Positions 28,566 through 36,929 of a DNA stretch of 64,000 nucleotides are shown one piece after another. The notes beneath the pieces were generated by a model that saw only the letters and a list, made by a program, of their open reading frames with translations, was not told the origin of the DNA and did no database searches. The DNA is taken from the NCBI RefSeq assembly GCF_030758955.1, contig NZ_CP132360.1, positions 1,407,778 through 1,471,777 of the forward strand. The letters run 5' to 3'. A program made the translations under genes and the position numbers. This DNA is from Agrococcus beijingensis. Its GTDB lineage: Bacteria; Actinomycetota; Actinomycetes; Actinomycetales; Microbacteriaceae. Each line of letters begins with the position of its first letter. Position 1 is the first letter of the stretch.

Positions 28566-30517
28566 ACGTGCGCCTTGGTCTCGATCGCCTCGACGATGCG
28601 GCGGATCGCCTCGTCGACGGGCACCCCATTGTCTTGCGTGCCGTCGCGGAAGCGGAACGAGACGCTGCCCGCATCGCGGTCCTGGCCGCCGGCGATGAGC
28701 TGGAACGGCACCTTCATGAGCGTGTGCGTGCGGATCTTCTTCTGCATGCGCTCGTCGCTGCGGTCGACCTCGACGCGCACGCCCTTCGCGCGCAGCTTGT
28801 CGGCGATCTCGTCGAGGTAGCCGGCGAAGTCCTCGGCCACCGGCACACCGACGACCTGCACCGGCGCGAGCCACACGGGGAACGCGCCCGCGTAGTGCTC
28901 GAGCAGGATGGCGAAGAAGCGCTCGATCGAGCCGAACAGCGCGCGGTGGATCATGATCGGGCGCTGCTTCGAGCCGTCCGGCGCGGTGAACTCCAGCTCG
29001 AAGCGCTCCGGCAGGTTGAAGTCGAGCTGCACGGTCGACAGCTGCCACGAGCGGCCGATCGCGTCGGTCACCTTCAGGTCGATCTTCGGGCCGTAGAAGG
29101 CGGCCTCGCCCGGCTGCTCCACGACTTCCAGCCCAGATGCCTTCGCGACGCGACGCAGCGCATCCGTCGCCGTCTCCCAGACGGCCTCGTCGCCGATCCA
29201 CTTCGACTTCTCGTCGTCGCGCATCGACAGCTCGAGGCGGAAGTCGGTGAGGCCGAAGTCGCTCAGCAGCGACAGCACGAACTCGAGGACCTTGGTGGTC
29301 TCCTCCTCGAGCTGCTCGGGAGTGACGAACAGGTGCGCGTCGTCCTGCGTGAAGCCGCGCACGCGCGTGAGGCCGTGCAGCGCGCCCGAGAGCTCGTTGC
29401 GGTAGACCGTGCCGTTCTCGGCCAGCCGCAGCGGCAGGTCGCGGTAGGAGCGCGAGCGATCCTTGTAGACGAGGATGTGCATCGGGCAGTTCATCGGCTT
29501 CAGGTAGTAGTCGACGCCCTGCTTGGTGACGTTGCCCTCGTCGTCGCGCTCCTCGTCCATGTGGATGGGCGGCCACATGCCCTCGCCGTAGGTGACGAGG
29601 TGGTTCGAGGTGACGAAGAGATCCTTCTTCGTGATGTGCGGCGTGTAGACGTAGCTGTAGCCCTGCGCGATGTGGCGCTTGCGGGCGTGCTGCTCCATCT
29701 CGCCGCGGGCGATCGCGCCGCGCGGGTGCCACACCGACAGGCCCGAGCCGATCTCCTCGGGGAACGAGAAGAGGTCGAGCTCGCGGCCGAGCTTGCGGTG
29801 GTCGCGCTTCGCGGCCTCCTCGAGGCGCTGCTGGTAGGCGCGCAGCTCGTCCTTCGACGGCCAGGCGGTGCCGTAGATGCGCTGCAGCTGCGGCTGGTCG
29901 GTCTTGCCGCGCCAGTAGGCGCCGGCGACGCGGGTGAGGGCGAAGCCGTTGCCGATGAGGCGGGTCGAGGGCAGGTGCGGGCCGCGGCAGAGGTCCTTCC
30001 AGGCCACCTCGCCGGTCTTCGGGTCGACGTTGTCGTAGATCGTCAGCTCGCCGGCGCCGACCTCGACGGATGCGCCCTCGCCGGCCTTCGATGCCGAGCC
30101 CTTGAGCCCGATGAGCTCGAGCTTGTAGGGCTCGTCGGCGAGCTCCGCGCGTGCCTCGTCGTCGGTGACGACCCGGCGCACGAAGCGCTGGCCGGCCTTG
30201 ACGATGCGCTCCATCTCCTTCTGCAGCGACTTCAGGTCGTCGCTCGAGAAGCCCGCGCCCAGGTCGAAGTCGTAGTAGAAGCCGTCCTGGATGGGCGGGC
30301 CGATGCCGAGCCTCGCCTCCGGGTTGCTGCGCTGCACGGCCTGCGCCATCACGTGCGCCGCCGAGTGGCGCAGGATGTCGAGGCCGTCGGGGCTGTCGAT
30401 CGTGACCGGCTCGACCGTCTGCGTCGCTGTCACCTCGCGGGCGAGATCCTGCAGCTCGCCGTCGACGCGCATGGCGACGATGGCACGGTCGGAGAAGAGG
30501 TCGAATCCAGTGGTCAC
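28562..30517 (-). CDS. thrS: Threonyl-tRNA synthetase
   Basis: 651 residues. Charges tRNA-Thr. Only the second half of the N-terminal TGS domain is present (about 50 residues before [12 protein letters not shown]). Then come the editing domain, the class II core with zinc ligands in [15 protein letters not shown] and MIHRALFGS, and the anticodon-binding C-terminus ([20 protein letters not shown]). The GTG at 30517 gives [16 protein letters not shown]; in-frame upstream codons overlap the divergent lipoprotein gene and read as nonsense. Confidence 0.95.
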   Translation of the reverse strand: MTTGFDLFSDRAIVAMRVDGELQDLAREVTATQTVEPVTIDSPDGLDILRHSAAHVMAQAVQRSNPEARLGIGPPIQDGFYYDFDLGAGFSSDDLKSLQKEMERIVKAGQRFVRRVVTDDEARAELADEPYKLELIGLKGSASKAGEGASVEVGAGELTIYDNVDPKTGEVAWKDLCRGPHLPSTRLIGNGFALTRVAGAYWRGKTDQPQLQRIYGTAWPSKDELRAYQQRLEEAAKRDHRKLGRELDLFSFPEEIGSGLSVWHPRGAIARGEMEQHARKRHIAQGYSYVYTPHITKKDLFVTSNHLVTYGEGMWPPIHMDEERDDEGNVTKQGVDYYLKPMNCPMHILVYKDRSRSYRDLPLRLAENGTVYRNELSGALHGLTRVRGFTQDDAHLFVTPEQLEEETTKVLEFVLSLLSDFGLTDFRLELSMRDDEKSKWIGDEAVWETATDALRRVAKASGLEVVEQPGEAAFYGPKIDLKVTDAIGRSWQLSTVQLDFNLPERFELEFTAPDGSKQRPIMIHRALFGSIERFFAILLEHYAGAFPVWLAPVQVVGVPVAEDFAGYLDEIADKLRAKGVRVEVDRSDERMQKKIRTHTLMKVPFQLIAGGQDRDAGSVSFRFRDGTQDNGVPVDEAIRRIVEAIETKAHV

Positions 30518-30579
30518 GAGTCCATCGTAGATCGCGGGATGCCCTGGCTCGCGCGGTGCGCGCTCGGTACGCTCGCGAC

Positions 30580-31146
30580 ATGGCCCGGTCGTCGTCGATC
30601 GCCGGCATCGCGCTCGCGATGCTGCTGCTCTCGGCGTGCGCCTCGGGCTCGGGCGGCGTGCTCCCGACGGGCACGGCGCCGGAGCCGGTCGTCTCGACCG
30701 CCAGCCCGTCCGTTCCTGCGACGCCTGCGGCGAGCGAGCCCGATCCGTCGTCGGCGCCCGCGCCCGAGTCCGAGCCCGAGCCGCAGGCCGCCGGCACGGC
30801 GATCTCCACCGCGACCAGCGAGTTCGGCGAGATCCTGTGGGGCCCGGGCGAGCAGGTGGTCTACATCTGGGAGCGCGACGTCTCGCCCGAGTCGCAGTGC
30901 TATGACGACTGCGCGGCGGCATGGCCTCCCGTGCTCACCGATGGGGAGCCGACCGCCACCGGCGGCGTCGATCCGGCGCTGCTCGGCACGACCGTGCGCG
31001 CCGACGGGGCGCTGCAGGTCACGTACGGCGGGCATCCGCTGTACTTCTACGCGAACGAGGGCCCTGGCGAGGTGCGGTGCCACGATGTGGCGACGCACGG
31101 CGGGCTGTGGTGGGTCGTCACGCCGGGCGGGGAGCGTGCGCCGTGA
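30580..31146 (+). CDS. Lipoprotein with secreted-repeat (COG4315-like) domain
   Basis: 188 residues. Signal peptide with lipobox LLSAC (Cys20), then a Pro/Ser/Glu linker to about residue 85, then two weak copies of the secreted repeat: a [14 protein letters not shown] copy and a [21 protein letters not shown] copy. The family is extracytoplasmic; its role is not known. ATG at 30580 is preferred over an upstream GTG because the signal peptide begins there. Divergent from thrS. Confidence 0.85.
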   Translation: MARSSSIAGIALAMLLLSACASGSGGVLPTGTAPEPVVSTASPSVPATPAASEPDPSSAPAPESEPEPQAAGTAISTATSEFGEILWGPGEQVVYIWERDVSPESQCYDDCAAAWPPVLTDGEPTATGGVDPALLGTTVRADGALQVTYGGHPLYFYANEGPGEVRCHDVATHGGLWWVVTPGGERAP

Positions 31147-31592
31147 TCCGCCGTGCCGCGACAGCAGCCGGCATCGCACTGGCTGTGCTGCTGCTCTCGG
31201 CGTGCGCATCGCCCGGCACGGCCGATCCGGCCGGCACGGTGCTCCCCATCGGCACGCCGCCCGCGGAGCCGATCGTCGCGGCACGCGCGCTCGGCGACGC
31301 GCCGGACGGTGTGCATGCCGAGGCCACCTGCGGCCAGCTGGAGCTCGACCAGGGCGAGGAGCTGCCCGCGGCCGCGATCGCGTGCGTCGACGCGGCCCTG
31401 GCCGCGGGCGAGGCGGCCGCACTGGCCTGGTCGTCGCCGACCGTCGAAGGCGATCCGATCGTGCGCTTCGCCGTCGTCGAGGCGGGCGCGTCGACGATCG
31501 CCGTGCACGCGACGACCGGATTCGATCGCTACGGCACTCCCGGCTGGACGCGCGACCACTGCGTCGCGATCGGCACGCAGGGCTGCGCCTAG
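31143..31592 (+). CDS. Small lipoprotein, unknown function
   Basis: 149 residues. GTG start overlapping the previous stop (GTGA). Signal peptide with lipobox LLSAC (Cys21), very similar to that of the upstream lipoprotein, so the two may come from duplication or simply share a secretion signal. The mature part has two further Cys pairs and no recognised domain. It ends 33 bases before the left attachment site of the integrated element. Confidence 0.75.
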   Translation: MIRRAATAAGIALAVLLLSACASPGTADPAGTVLPIGTPPAEPIVAARALGDAPDGVHAEATCGQLELDQGEELPAAAIACVDAALAAGEAAALAWSSPTVEGDPIVRFAVVEAGASTIAVHATTGFDRYGTPGWTRDHCVAIGTQGCA

Positions 31593-31600
31593 AGACGAAG

Positions 31601-31621
31601 AAACCCCCGGAGGTCCGGGGG
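31601..31621. terminator. Bidirectional terminator next to attL
   Basis: ACCCCCGGA-GG-TCCGGGGGT hairpin, with an A-run on its left. It ends the lipoprotein transcript and, before integration, presumably ended the tRNA-Val(GAC) transcript from the other side. Confidence 0.7.
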
Positions 31622-31625
31622 TCCT

Positions 31626-31649
31626 GTGGTGGGCGATACTGGGATCGAA
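31626..31649. repeat. attL core of the integrated element
   Basis: 24 bases identical to 41216-41239, where they form the 3' end of tRNA-Val(GAC) (CCA tail, 3' acceptor strand and T arm). The bases to the right (from 31650) do not continue the tRNA, so this is a partial copy, not a tRNA gene. Offset between copies is 9,590 bp, the element length. Confidence 0.93.
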
Positions 31650-31780
31650 TCGGTATTTGCGCTACTGGGCAGACTGGTCGCGGAGCGCGTGAAGCACCCG
31701 GTTTTGCCGCGTTCTACTGCGGTTCCTGCCGTCGTGCGGTAGTGTCACTGTTGTACCCAAGTGGACAGCAGTAGACACGA

Positions 31781-31801
31781 GATATTGCACGGTATTGCAC
31801 G
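31781..31801. repeat. Tandem arm-type sites, left end
   Basis: Two adjacent copies, gatattgcacg and ggtattgcacg, 10 bases apart, between attL and the integrase gene. The same tandem pair occurs inside the right end (41150-41171) in the same orientation. Paired short direct repeats near both cores are typical of integrase arm-binding sites. Confidence 0.6.
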
Positions 31802-31813
31802 AACGGAGACACG

Positions 31814-32011
31814 GTGAGCACGCAGCAGCTCGAGCGCAGCACCTACCTGGCAGGCCTGCTCGACGCCCTCCGGCAGCGGATCGCCAACGGCAATCGCAGC
31901 GCCGTCGTGCTCGGCGCGCGCGTCACGATCCTGACCGTGGCCCGCTCCGGCGTCCGCGTCCGGTTCCCTGACGGCCACATCGAGCGCGCCCACCCCGAGG
32001 ACGTGCGTTGA
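31814..32011 (+). CDS. Small protein upstream of the integrase
   Basis: 65 residues, GTG start. Helical N-terminus (QLERSTYLAGLLDALRQRI) followed by a short beta-rich part ending in FPDGHIERAHPEDVR. The stop overlaps the integrase start (TTGA), so the two are co-translated. No known family; it may be an integrase partner or a directionality protein, which is inference from position only. Confidence 0.7.
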   Translation: MSTQQLERSTYLAGLLDALRQRIANGNRSAVVLGARVTILTVARSGVRVRFPDGHIERAHPEDVR

Positions 32012-33168
32012 GCGTCCGCAAGCGCAAGCAGCGCGAGTCGTGGGGAGCCGTCCGCAAGCTCCCCAGCGGCCGCTACCAGGCGTCCTACACCGGCCCTGAC
32101 GGCAACCGCTACGCGGCCCCCTCGACGTTCGACGGCATGACCGACGCGCGCGGCTGGCTCGCCCGCAAGCAGATCGAAGTGCTCGACGGCGAATGGCAGG
32201 CGCACACCGCCGCCGAGCCGTCGCGCTCCCGGCCCTCGACGACGACGCTCGGCGCATACGGCCGCGAGTGGGTCGAGACACGCACCAACCGCAACGGCGA
32301 ACCGCTGCGCGACCGCACCCGCGTCGAGTACCTGCGCCTGCTCGCCACCGCCCTCGAGCCTCTGGCCGACCTCCGCATGAGCGCGCTGACGCCCGACATG
32401 ATCCGGGCCTGGTACTCCGGCATGGTGAAGTCGGGCCGCAAGACGCTGGCAGCCCGCGCTTACGGGCTCCTCAAGTCAATCCTCTCCACCGCCGTAACGG
32501 ACGGGCGCATCAAGTCCAACCCCTGCATGATCCGAGGCGCGCAGAACGCGACGACGGGCCGCAAGGTGGAACCGCCGACCGCGACCGAGTTGGCGAAGAT
32601 CACCGCTGCGATGCCCGAGCGGCTGCAGGCCGCGGTGCTACTCGCCGCGTGGGTCGGCGCACGGTACGGGGAGCTGACCGAGCTGCGCCGCAAGGACGTG
32701 ACCATGATCGACGACGCGGCCGGCGCTGTCGTGCTCGTGAGCATCGCGCGCGCGGTCACCCATGTCACCGGCGAGGGATACATAGTGGGTATGCCCAAGT
32801 CCGCCGCTGGCGTGCGCGTCGTGCCCGTACCGCCCAACATCGCCCCGGCGCTCACGCGGCATCTTGAGCAGCACGTCGCACACTCTCCCGACGCTCTGTT
32901 GTTCCCCGCCGCTGACGGCGTGAGCCATCTGCCGCAGTCGTCGCTTGTGAAGCACTACTACCCCGCACGCCAGGCCGCTGGACGCCCTGATATGCCGTGG
33001 CACGCACTCCGGCACTTCGGAGCAACGCGGGCCGCTCAAGCGGGCGCGACGCTCAAGGAGTTGCAGGCGCGTCTCGGGCACTCCACCGTCTCAGCGGCGA
33101 TGCGCTATCAGCACACCGCGGGACGAGACTTCGACCTCGCCAGACGTATGGCGTTGCTCGACACCTGA
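32008..33168 (+). CDS. Tyrosine-type site-specific integrase
   Basis: 386 residues. N-terminal AP2-like arm-binding region (WGAVRKLPSGRYQASYTGPDG), SAM-like core-binding domain (about 78-180), and the catalytic domain with Arg219 (GARYGEL), His332/Arg335 (WHALRH), His358 (LGHS) and Tyr367. All catalytic residues are present. TTG start overlapping the previous gene. It presumably recombines the 24-bp att sequence in tRNA-Val. Confidence 0.96.
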   Translation: MSVRKRKQRESWGAVRKLPSGRYQASYTGPDGNRYAAPSTFDGMTDARGWLARKQIEVLDGEWQAHTAAEPSRSRPSTTTLGAYGREWVETRTNRNGEPLRDRTRVEYLRLLATALEPLADLRMSALTPDMIRAWYSGMVKSGRKTLAARAYGLLKSILSTAVTDGRIKSNPCMIRGAQNATTGRKVEPPTATELAKITAAMPERLQAAVLLAAWVGARYGELTELRRKDVTMIDDAAGAVVLVSIARAVTHVTGEGYIVGMPKSAAGVRVVPVPPNIAPALTRHLEQHVAHSPDALLFPAADGVSHLPQSSLVKHYYPARQAAGRPDMPWHALRHFGATRAAQAGATLKELQARLGHSTVSAAMRYQHTAGRDFDLARRMALLDT

Positions 33169-33247
33169 GCCCTCAACCGAGGACGCCCCCGCGAGTGCAA
33201 CGAAACACTCACGAGGGCTAGGCCGGACTAACGAAAGGATCACGGCC

Positions 33248-33592
33248 ATGAACAATCGTAACGAGCAGGTCGCAATGGAGTGCCAGCGCATCGCAGCGGG
33301 AGTCCGCTCTTGCTTGGGCGGCTGGTACTTCACCAACGCCGGCGCTCTCCGCGACATCCTCGAGGTGTCTCCGGGTCGCGCGCGCGCTCTCTACATGGGC
33401 CGCGCCGACTACAACCTGCGAGAGCTGGCCCTAGTGTCGGCGTTCTTCGGAGTGAAGCCGGTGGAGTGGATCGCTCCCCCGAGCGGTCGCGACTATCCGC
33501 GCGCCGAGTCGTGCCACTCTGCCAACCGCGCCGAGGTGCACGCGCGCGCATGGGATCGCGTGATGACAGCGAGAGAGACGACAGCCGCCTAG
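33248..33592 (+). CDS. Small putative DNA-binding regulator of the element
   Basis: 114 residues, ATG with AAAGGA upstream. The middle (about 28-75: NAGALRDILEVSPGRARALYMGRADYN, then LALVSAFFGVKP) looks like a Cro/C1-type helix-turn-helix. Its position between the integrase and the operator-like repeats fits the element's repressor, but binding is not shown. Confidence 0.6.
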   Translation: MNNRNEQVAMECQRIAAGVRSCLGGWYFTNAGALRDILEVSPGRARALYMGRADYNLRELALVSAFFGVKPVEWIAPPSGRDYPRAESCHSANRAEVHARAWDRVMTARETTAA

Positions 33593-33642
33593 CGACTGTG
33601 CGACCGGCCGCGCGAGTCACCGCAGCGGATTCGCGCGGCCTG

Positions 33643-33672
33643 GTTGACAGATGCTCACTTCGGCGAGACGAT
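33643..33672 (+). promoter_or_regulatory. Promoter/operator repeat R1 (type A)
   Basis: GTTGACAGATGCTCAC, with -35 TTGACA at 33644-33649, 17 bases, then a -10-like GACGAT at 33667-33672. Confidence 0.55.
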
Positions 33673-33720
33673 GGGGCGCCTCCCACTCTTGTGCCCTCAG
33701 CCTGAGCTGACTGGCCAGAA

Positions 33721-33751
33721 GTTGACAGATGCTCACGTCTCGTGCGACCAT
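33721..33751 (+). promoter_or_regulatory. Promoter/operator repeat R2 (type A)
   Basis: GTTGACAGATGCTCAC again, -35 at 33722-33727, 18 bases, then GACCAT at 33746-33751. About 34 of 40 positions match R3. Confidence 0.55.
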
Positions 33752-33934
33752 GGACTCGTGGCGTTGAGCTGCGCCCCGACCGCGTCGGACATCGCGTTCA
33801 CCGCGGAGGGCAGAACCGCCAACTGGCGGTTTGGAGCGCAACCGAGGAAGTCATCGACGCGCATGAGGGGCACGAGACGGCCAGACGCGAATCGACGTCA
33901 CCCGCGCCAACCTGCGAGACAGTCGCTCCCATGA

Positions 33935-33965
33935 GTTGACAGATTCTCACCTCTTGTGCGATCAT
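33935..33965 (+). promoter_or_regulatory. Promoter/operator repeat R3 (type A)
   Basis: GTTGACAGATTCTCAC, -35 at 33936-33941, 18 bases, then GATCAT at 33960-33965. Confidence 0.55.
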
Positions 33966-34023
33966 GGAACCATGCTCACGAGCCGCGCCCTGGCTCGGAC
34001 GCTCGGGACATTCGCCCCCACGA

Positions 34024-34054
34024 GTTGACAAGCGCCGATCAGTTGAGTTATTCT
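34024..34054 (+). promoter_or_regulatory. Promoter/operator repeat R4 (type B)
   Basis: GTTGACAAGCGCCG, -35 at 34025-34030, 18 bases, then a good -10 TATTCT at 34049-34054. A transcript would start near 34061, just before a strong hairpin. Confidence 0.6.
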
Positions 34055-34073
34055 CGCTTTACGCGCTAGAACT

Positions 34074-34103
34074 ATGCCCCGCCCCTGCTGCAGGACGGGG
34101 CAT
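34074..34103 (+). other. RNA hairpin after R4
   Basis: ATGCCCCG pairs with CGGGGCAT and an inner CCTG-CTG-CAGG continues the helix. No U-run, so it is a structured 5' region or weak terminator. Confidence 0.5.
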
Positions 34104-34134
34104 CGCTGATTCTGCGGGCCACCCGCGGACAGCA

Positions 34135-34165
34135 GTTGACAAGCGCCGCCACGGCGTGCAAAGAT
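34135..34165 (+). promoter_or_regulatory. Promoter/operator repeat R5 (type B)
   Basis: GTTGACAAGCGCCG, -35 at 34136-34141, 18 bases, then AAAGAT at 34160-34165. A transcript would begin near 34172. Confidence 0.6.
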
Positions 34166-34171
34166 GAGATG

Positions 34172-34230
34172 CGCTCAATAACCATGCCCTGAGCCAGACA
34201 GTACCCCCGAGCTAGACGCCGGGGGTTTTT
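34172..34230 (+). ncRNA. Candidate small RNA between R5 and its terminator
   Basis: About 59 nt from the predicted start of R5 to the U-run of the first terminator. It holds no ORF with a ribosome site. Predicted only from promoter and terminator spacing; read-through to the second terminator would give about 160 nt. Confidence 0.35.
34204..34230 (+). terminator. Rho-independent terminator 1
   Basis: CCCCCG...CGGGGG stem followed by TTTTT (34226-34230). Confidence 0.8.
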
Positions 34231-34301
34231 CTACGCCCTGAGCCGGCCATGCGCCGCGCCATGACGCGCCCCTAGACCACTCGCCCCCGCGGCGAGTCAA
34301 G

Positions 34302-34333
34302 GCCCGAACGCTTCCCGCGTCCGGGCTTTTTTT
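34302..34333 (+). terminator. Rho-independent terminator 2
   Basis: GCCCGAACGC pairs with GCGTCCGGGC (one mismatch), then seven T (34327-34333). The strongest terminator in the element; it isolates the control region from the downstream genes. Confidence 0.85.
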
Positions 34334-34539
34334 GTGCCCGCTTCCGGGCAGGCACGACCCGCGCTAAGCGGCCAACCGCACGACGACGCACGCCCCGAAG
34401 TGGAACCGGGACACGTCGCCGCGCACCAACAGCCACCAGTGAGGTGGCGCTCTTGTACGCCCGTCCAACGGGCTCCATCACGGACACAAGTTTGCGCCCC
34501 TCACGGCGGAGCTGTGTCCGTTTCCGAAAGGGGAACGCG

Positions 34540-34737
34540 ATGAACACCACTGCCGAAACCTGGCCGACGATCCGAAGCGCAGCCGTGCAGTACGGGATGA
34601 GCGAAAAGACGATCCGGCGACGCATCACAGACGGGACGCTCGACGCTCGACGATTCGGGCCGCGCCTCATCCGCATCAACCCGGCAAGCCTCGAGCGCTG
34701 GGGCAGCGCGCTGCAGTACGTCGGCGGTGAGGCATGA
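34540..34737 (+). CDS. Excisionase-like helix-turn-helix protein
   Basis: 65 residues, ATG preceded by AAAGGGG. PTIRSAAVQYGMSEKTIRRRITDGTLDARRFGPRLIRI is the MerR-like winged helix of excisionases (helix_turn_helix_17 type). Its start opens the chain of genes with 4-bp overlaps that runs to 37764. Expected to direct excision or to regulate the chain. Confidence 0.8.
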   Translation: MNTTAETWPTIRSAAVQYGMSEKTIRRRITDGTLDARRFGPRLIRINPASLERWGSALQYVGGEA

Positions 34738-35177
34738 CTCATCACGAAATGGGGAACGGCCCCAAGCCGTCAAACTCTGGGGCCGCTCACAAGATCACGC
34801 CCGACCAGTCTACCGCCCGTCGAAACGAGCACGCGACTCGCCTACGGGAAGTCGACGACACCCTCGAGGCCGTTTGGTCGGGGCTCGTGACGGGCACTCT
34901 CCGCCTAGATCAGCTCCGCCACATGTCGCCCCACGCGGCAGCGATCTACCTGGCCGGCTTTGACGCCGGTATCGCGGCACAGGCGGAGCGCGTCAAGCAA
35001 GCCGAACACGACAGCGATCGTTTTTTCATCCGGGCGATGCACCCCGCAGAGCGGGCCGCGGAGATTGAGCGACGACTCGACTCCGCGCTGGATCAGATGC
35101 CAGACGCCATCGCACCCCACTCCCCCGACTACTTCGAGCGGGCGCTCTCCGGCGTCCTGAACGGCGGCACAGCATGA
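34734..35177 (+). CDS. Unknown element protein before the ATPase
   Basis: 147 residues, ATGA overlap with the excisionase-like gene and with the ATPase gene. Polar N-terminus (1-30), then mostly helix with charged repeats (EVDDTLEAVWSGLVTGTLRLDQL, ERAAEIERRLDSALDQM). No family recognised. Coupling to the ATPase suggests a role in replication. Confidence 0.75.
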   Translation: MTHHEMGNGPKPSNSGAAHKITPDQSTARRNEHATRLREVDDTLEAVWSGLVTGTLRLDQLRHMSPHAAAIYLAGFDAGIAAQAERVKQAEHDSDRFFIRAMHPAERAAEIERRLDSALDQMPDAIAPHSPDYFERALSGVLNGGTA

Positions 35178-36475
35178 CCACGACCGTCTACGATCCGACC
35201 GCCCTCTACGGCGACGAAACAGCCGGCAACTATGAGGTCGAAGTAGCGCAAGAGCTGTACCGCATGAACGTGCGCGCAGACGCCCGCAAACGGCACCAGG
35301 AAGCCAACCGCGAGGCCGTCGCACTCCCACAGCCCCGCACACTCACCGCATTCCTCAGCGAGCCAGACAGCGACCCGGAATGGATCATCGACGGGCTACT
35401 CGCCACGGGCGGAAACGTCGTGCTCGCGGCCCCCTATAAGGCCGGCAAGTCGACGATGCGAGACAACCTCGTCGCGGCGCTCGCGGACGGCAGCATGTTC
35501 CTCGGCCAGCACCAAGCGCGGCAGCGGCGCGTGACGATCATCGACAACGAGCTCGACGAGCGCACCATGCGGCGATGGATGCGACAGCACAGCATCACCA
35601 ACGCGGACTCGGTGACCGTCGTGCCGCTCCGCGGTGCAGTGTCGAGCTTCGACCTGCTCGACCCGACAACACGCACGCAGTGGGCCGATGCGCTGCGCGG
35701 ATGCGACGTGCTCATCTTCGACTGCCTGCGCCCCGTGCTCGACGCGCTCGGCCTCGACGAGCACAAGGACGCTGGCCGATTCCTCGTCGCATTCGACGCG
35801 CTCAAGCTCGAGGCGGGCATCTCCGAGGGCGTCGTCATTCATCACATGGGGCACAACGGCGAGCGCGCTCGAGGCGACTCCCGCATCCTCGACTGGCCGG
35901 ATGCAACGTGGAAGATCGTGCGCGAGAACAGCGACGACCCTGCATCGCCGCGCTACTTCTCCGCGTTCGGCCGCGACGTGGACGTGCCCGAGACGCGCCT
36001 CAACTGGGACGAGGCCGCTCGGCAGCTGACGCTCGGGCTCGGCAACCGGCAGGAAGCGAAGTCGTCGGCGCTCGTGCCCGACGTGCTCGCATTCCTTGCC
36101 GATCAGTCTGCGCCGGTATCCAAGCGGACGATTGAGGATGCGCTGACCGAGCAAGGCCACTACCGCGACCCGATCCGGGCCGCAATCAAGTCGGCTGTGC
36201 AGTCGGGGCAGGTGTCGACAGTGGAAGGCCCACGGCGCGCGATTCTCCACAGCCTGAGCGAGACAACCGACCGAGTGCGCGGGAGTGCGCGGGAGTTCGC
36301 GGCGCGCACTGAGATTGAGTGCGCGAGTGCGCCTATAGGGCGCGCGCGCACTCACTCGCCCTCGGGGGAAGGAATCAGTGCGCGGCCCGCGCACTCACTC
36401 ACCGACCCCGGCTACTGCCCGAACTGCGGCATGACCGGCAAGCACACCCGCTCGTGCAAGGCGGTGACGGCATGA
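35174..36475 (+). CDS. RepA-like AAA ATPase (hexameric-helicase family) with C-terminal zinc knuckle
   Basis: 433 residues. RecA-fold core of the AAA_25/RepA type: Walker A APYKAGKST at about 86-94, Walker B CDVLIFDCLRP at 177-187, and HHMGH at 223-227. It is followed by a winged-helix-like region (VPDVLAFLADQSAPVSKRTIEDALTEQG, about 295-325), a low-complexity linker (about 365-410) and a Cys3 knuckle (CPNCGMTGKHTRSC). Proteins of this kind act as replication helicases or initiators of phages and plasmids. The linker region of the gene carries the GAGTGCGCG repeat cluster. ATGA overlaps at both ends. Confidence 0.88.
   Translation: MTTTVYDPTALYGDETAGNYEVEVAQELYRMNVRADARKRHQEANREAVALPQPRTLTAFLSEPDSDPEWIIDGLLATGGNVVLAAPYKAGKSTMRDNLVAALADGSMFLGQHQARQRRVTIIDNELDERTMRRWMRQHSITNADSVTVVPLRGAVSSFDLLDPTTRTQWADALRGCDVLIFDCLRPVLDALGLDEHKDAGRFLVAFDALKLEAGISEGVVIHHMGHNGERARGDSRILDWPDATWKIVRENSDDPASPRYFSAFGRDVDVPETRLNWDEAARQLTLGLGNRQEAKSSALVPDVLAFLADQSAPVSKRTIEDALTEQGHYRDPIRAAIKSAVQSGQVSTVEGPRRAILHSLSETTDRVRGSAREFAARTEIECASAPIGRARTHSPSGEGISARPAHSLTDPGYCPNCGMTGKHTRSCKAVTA
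36273..36396. repeat. Iteron-like cluster, candidate replication origin
   Basis: Nine copies of the 9-mer GAGTGCGCG within 124 bp. Direct: 36273, 36283, 36293 (1 mismatch), 36317, 36325 (1 mismatch), 36376 (1 mismatch). Inverted: 36303 (1 mismatch), 36345, 36388. The first four are spaced exactly 10 bp. A GCCTATAGGGC dyad lies near the centre. The copies fall in different frames, so they are not the product of a repeated peptide. Confidence 0.65.
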
Positions 36476-36663
36476 ACGGCGCATCGTTCGGGCTCAGCCC
36501 TCGCCCCCGCTTCGACGACTACACCGAGTCCCGCATCCCAGGCGGCTGTGACGACTGCCACGCCTACCAGCGGCTCATCCGAGTCGACGACGGGCTCTAC
36601 ACGCTCCGCATCTACCACGACGACACCTGCCCGACACTCGCCATGAAACGGGGCCGAGCATGA
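36472..36663 (+). CDS. Small Cys/His protein 1
   Basis: 63 residues, ATGA overlap with the ATPase gene. GGCDDCHAYQR plus a later DDTC suggest a zinc-binding site. No family recognised. Confidence 0.7.
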   Translation: MNGASFGLSPRPRFDDYTESRIPGGCDDCHAYQRLIRVDDGLYTLRIYHDDTCPTLAMKRGRA

Positions 36664-36929
36664 CCGAGTGGGACGCCTGCCGATGCAGAAAGGGCCACGC
36701 GACCGCTCGAGGGTTCGCGCGCTGCAAGGTGCGCGGGCTCGCGTGGATCACGGGCCGCGGCGACTGGGCGCTCGTCGCGTGGTGCGGCAACCCGACGATC
36801 ACGCTCTGGCCTACCGAGACCGAGGCAGCAGACCGCGGCTCAGTGCTCGCCGCCGCCCGTTGCGGACGCGCCTGCCGTGGCGCTCACCAGATCATCCATA
36901 TCAACCTCAACCGAGAGGCATACGCGTGA
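36660..36929 (+). CDS. Small Cys-rich protein 2
   Basis: 89 residues, ATGA overlap. Three Cys groups: ACRCRKGH, RCKVRG and RCGRACRGAH. Small and basic, possibly nucleic-acid binding. Function unknown. Confidence 0.7.
   Translation: MTEWDACRCRKGHATARGFARCKVRGLAWITGRGDWALVAWCGNPTITLWPTETEAADRGSVLAAARCGRACRGAHQIIHINLNREAYA

Larger units (their letters stand above)
33593..34539. promoter_or_regulatory. Control region of the element (947 bp, no convincing gene)
   Basis: No ORF here has convincing content. It holds five TTGACA-centred repeats, the hairpin at 34074-34103, a small hairpin at 34279-34297, and two rho-independent terminators. It lies between the regulator and the excisionase-like gene. 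It probably carries the lytic/lysogenic-type switch promoters of the element and may encode one or more small RNAs. Confidence 0.6.

Noticed and set aside
30518..30922. An N-terminal extension of ThrRS in an upstream open frame
   Set aside because: It is antisense to the divergent lipoprotein gene, Arg/Pro-rich and unlike any TGS domain; the GTG at 30517 gives a sound start.
31626..31650. A second tRNA-Val-like sequence at the left end of the element
   Set aside because: Only the 3' part of the tRNA is present; the sequence departs right after the T loop. It is the duplicated att core.
33180..33225. Terminator after the integrase gene
   Set aside because: Only a 5-bp stem (GAGTG/CACTC) without a U-run; too weak to call.
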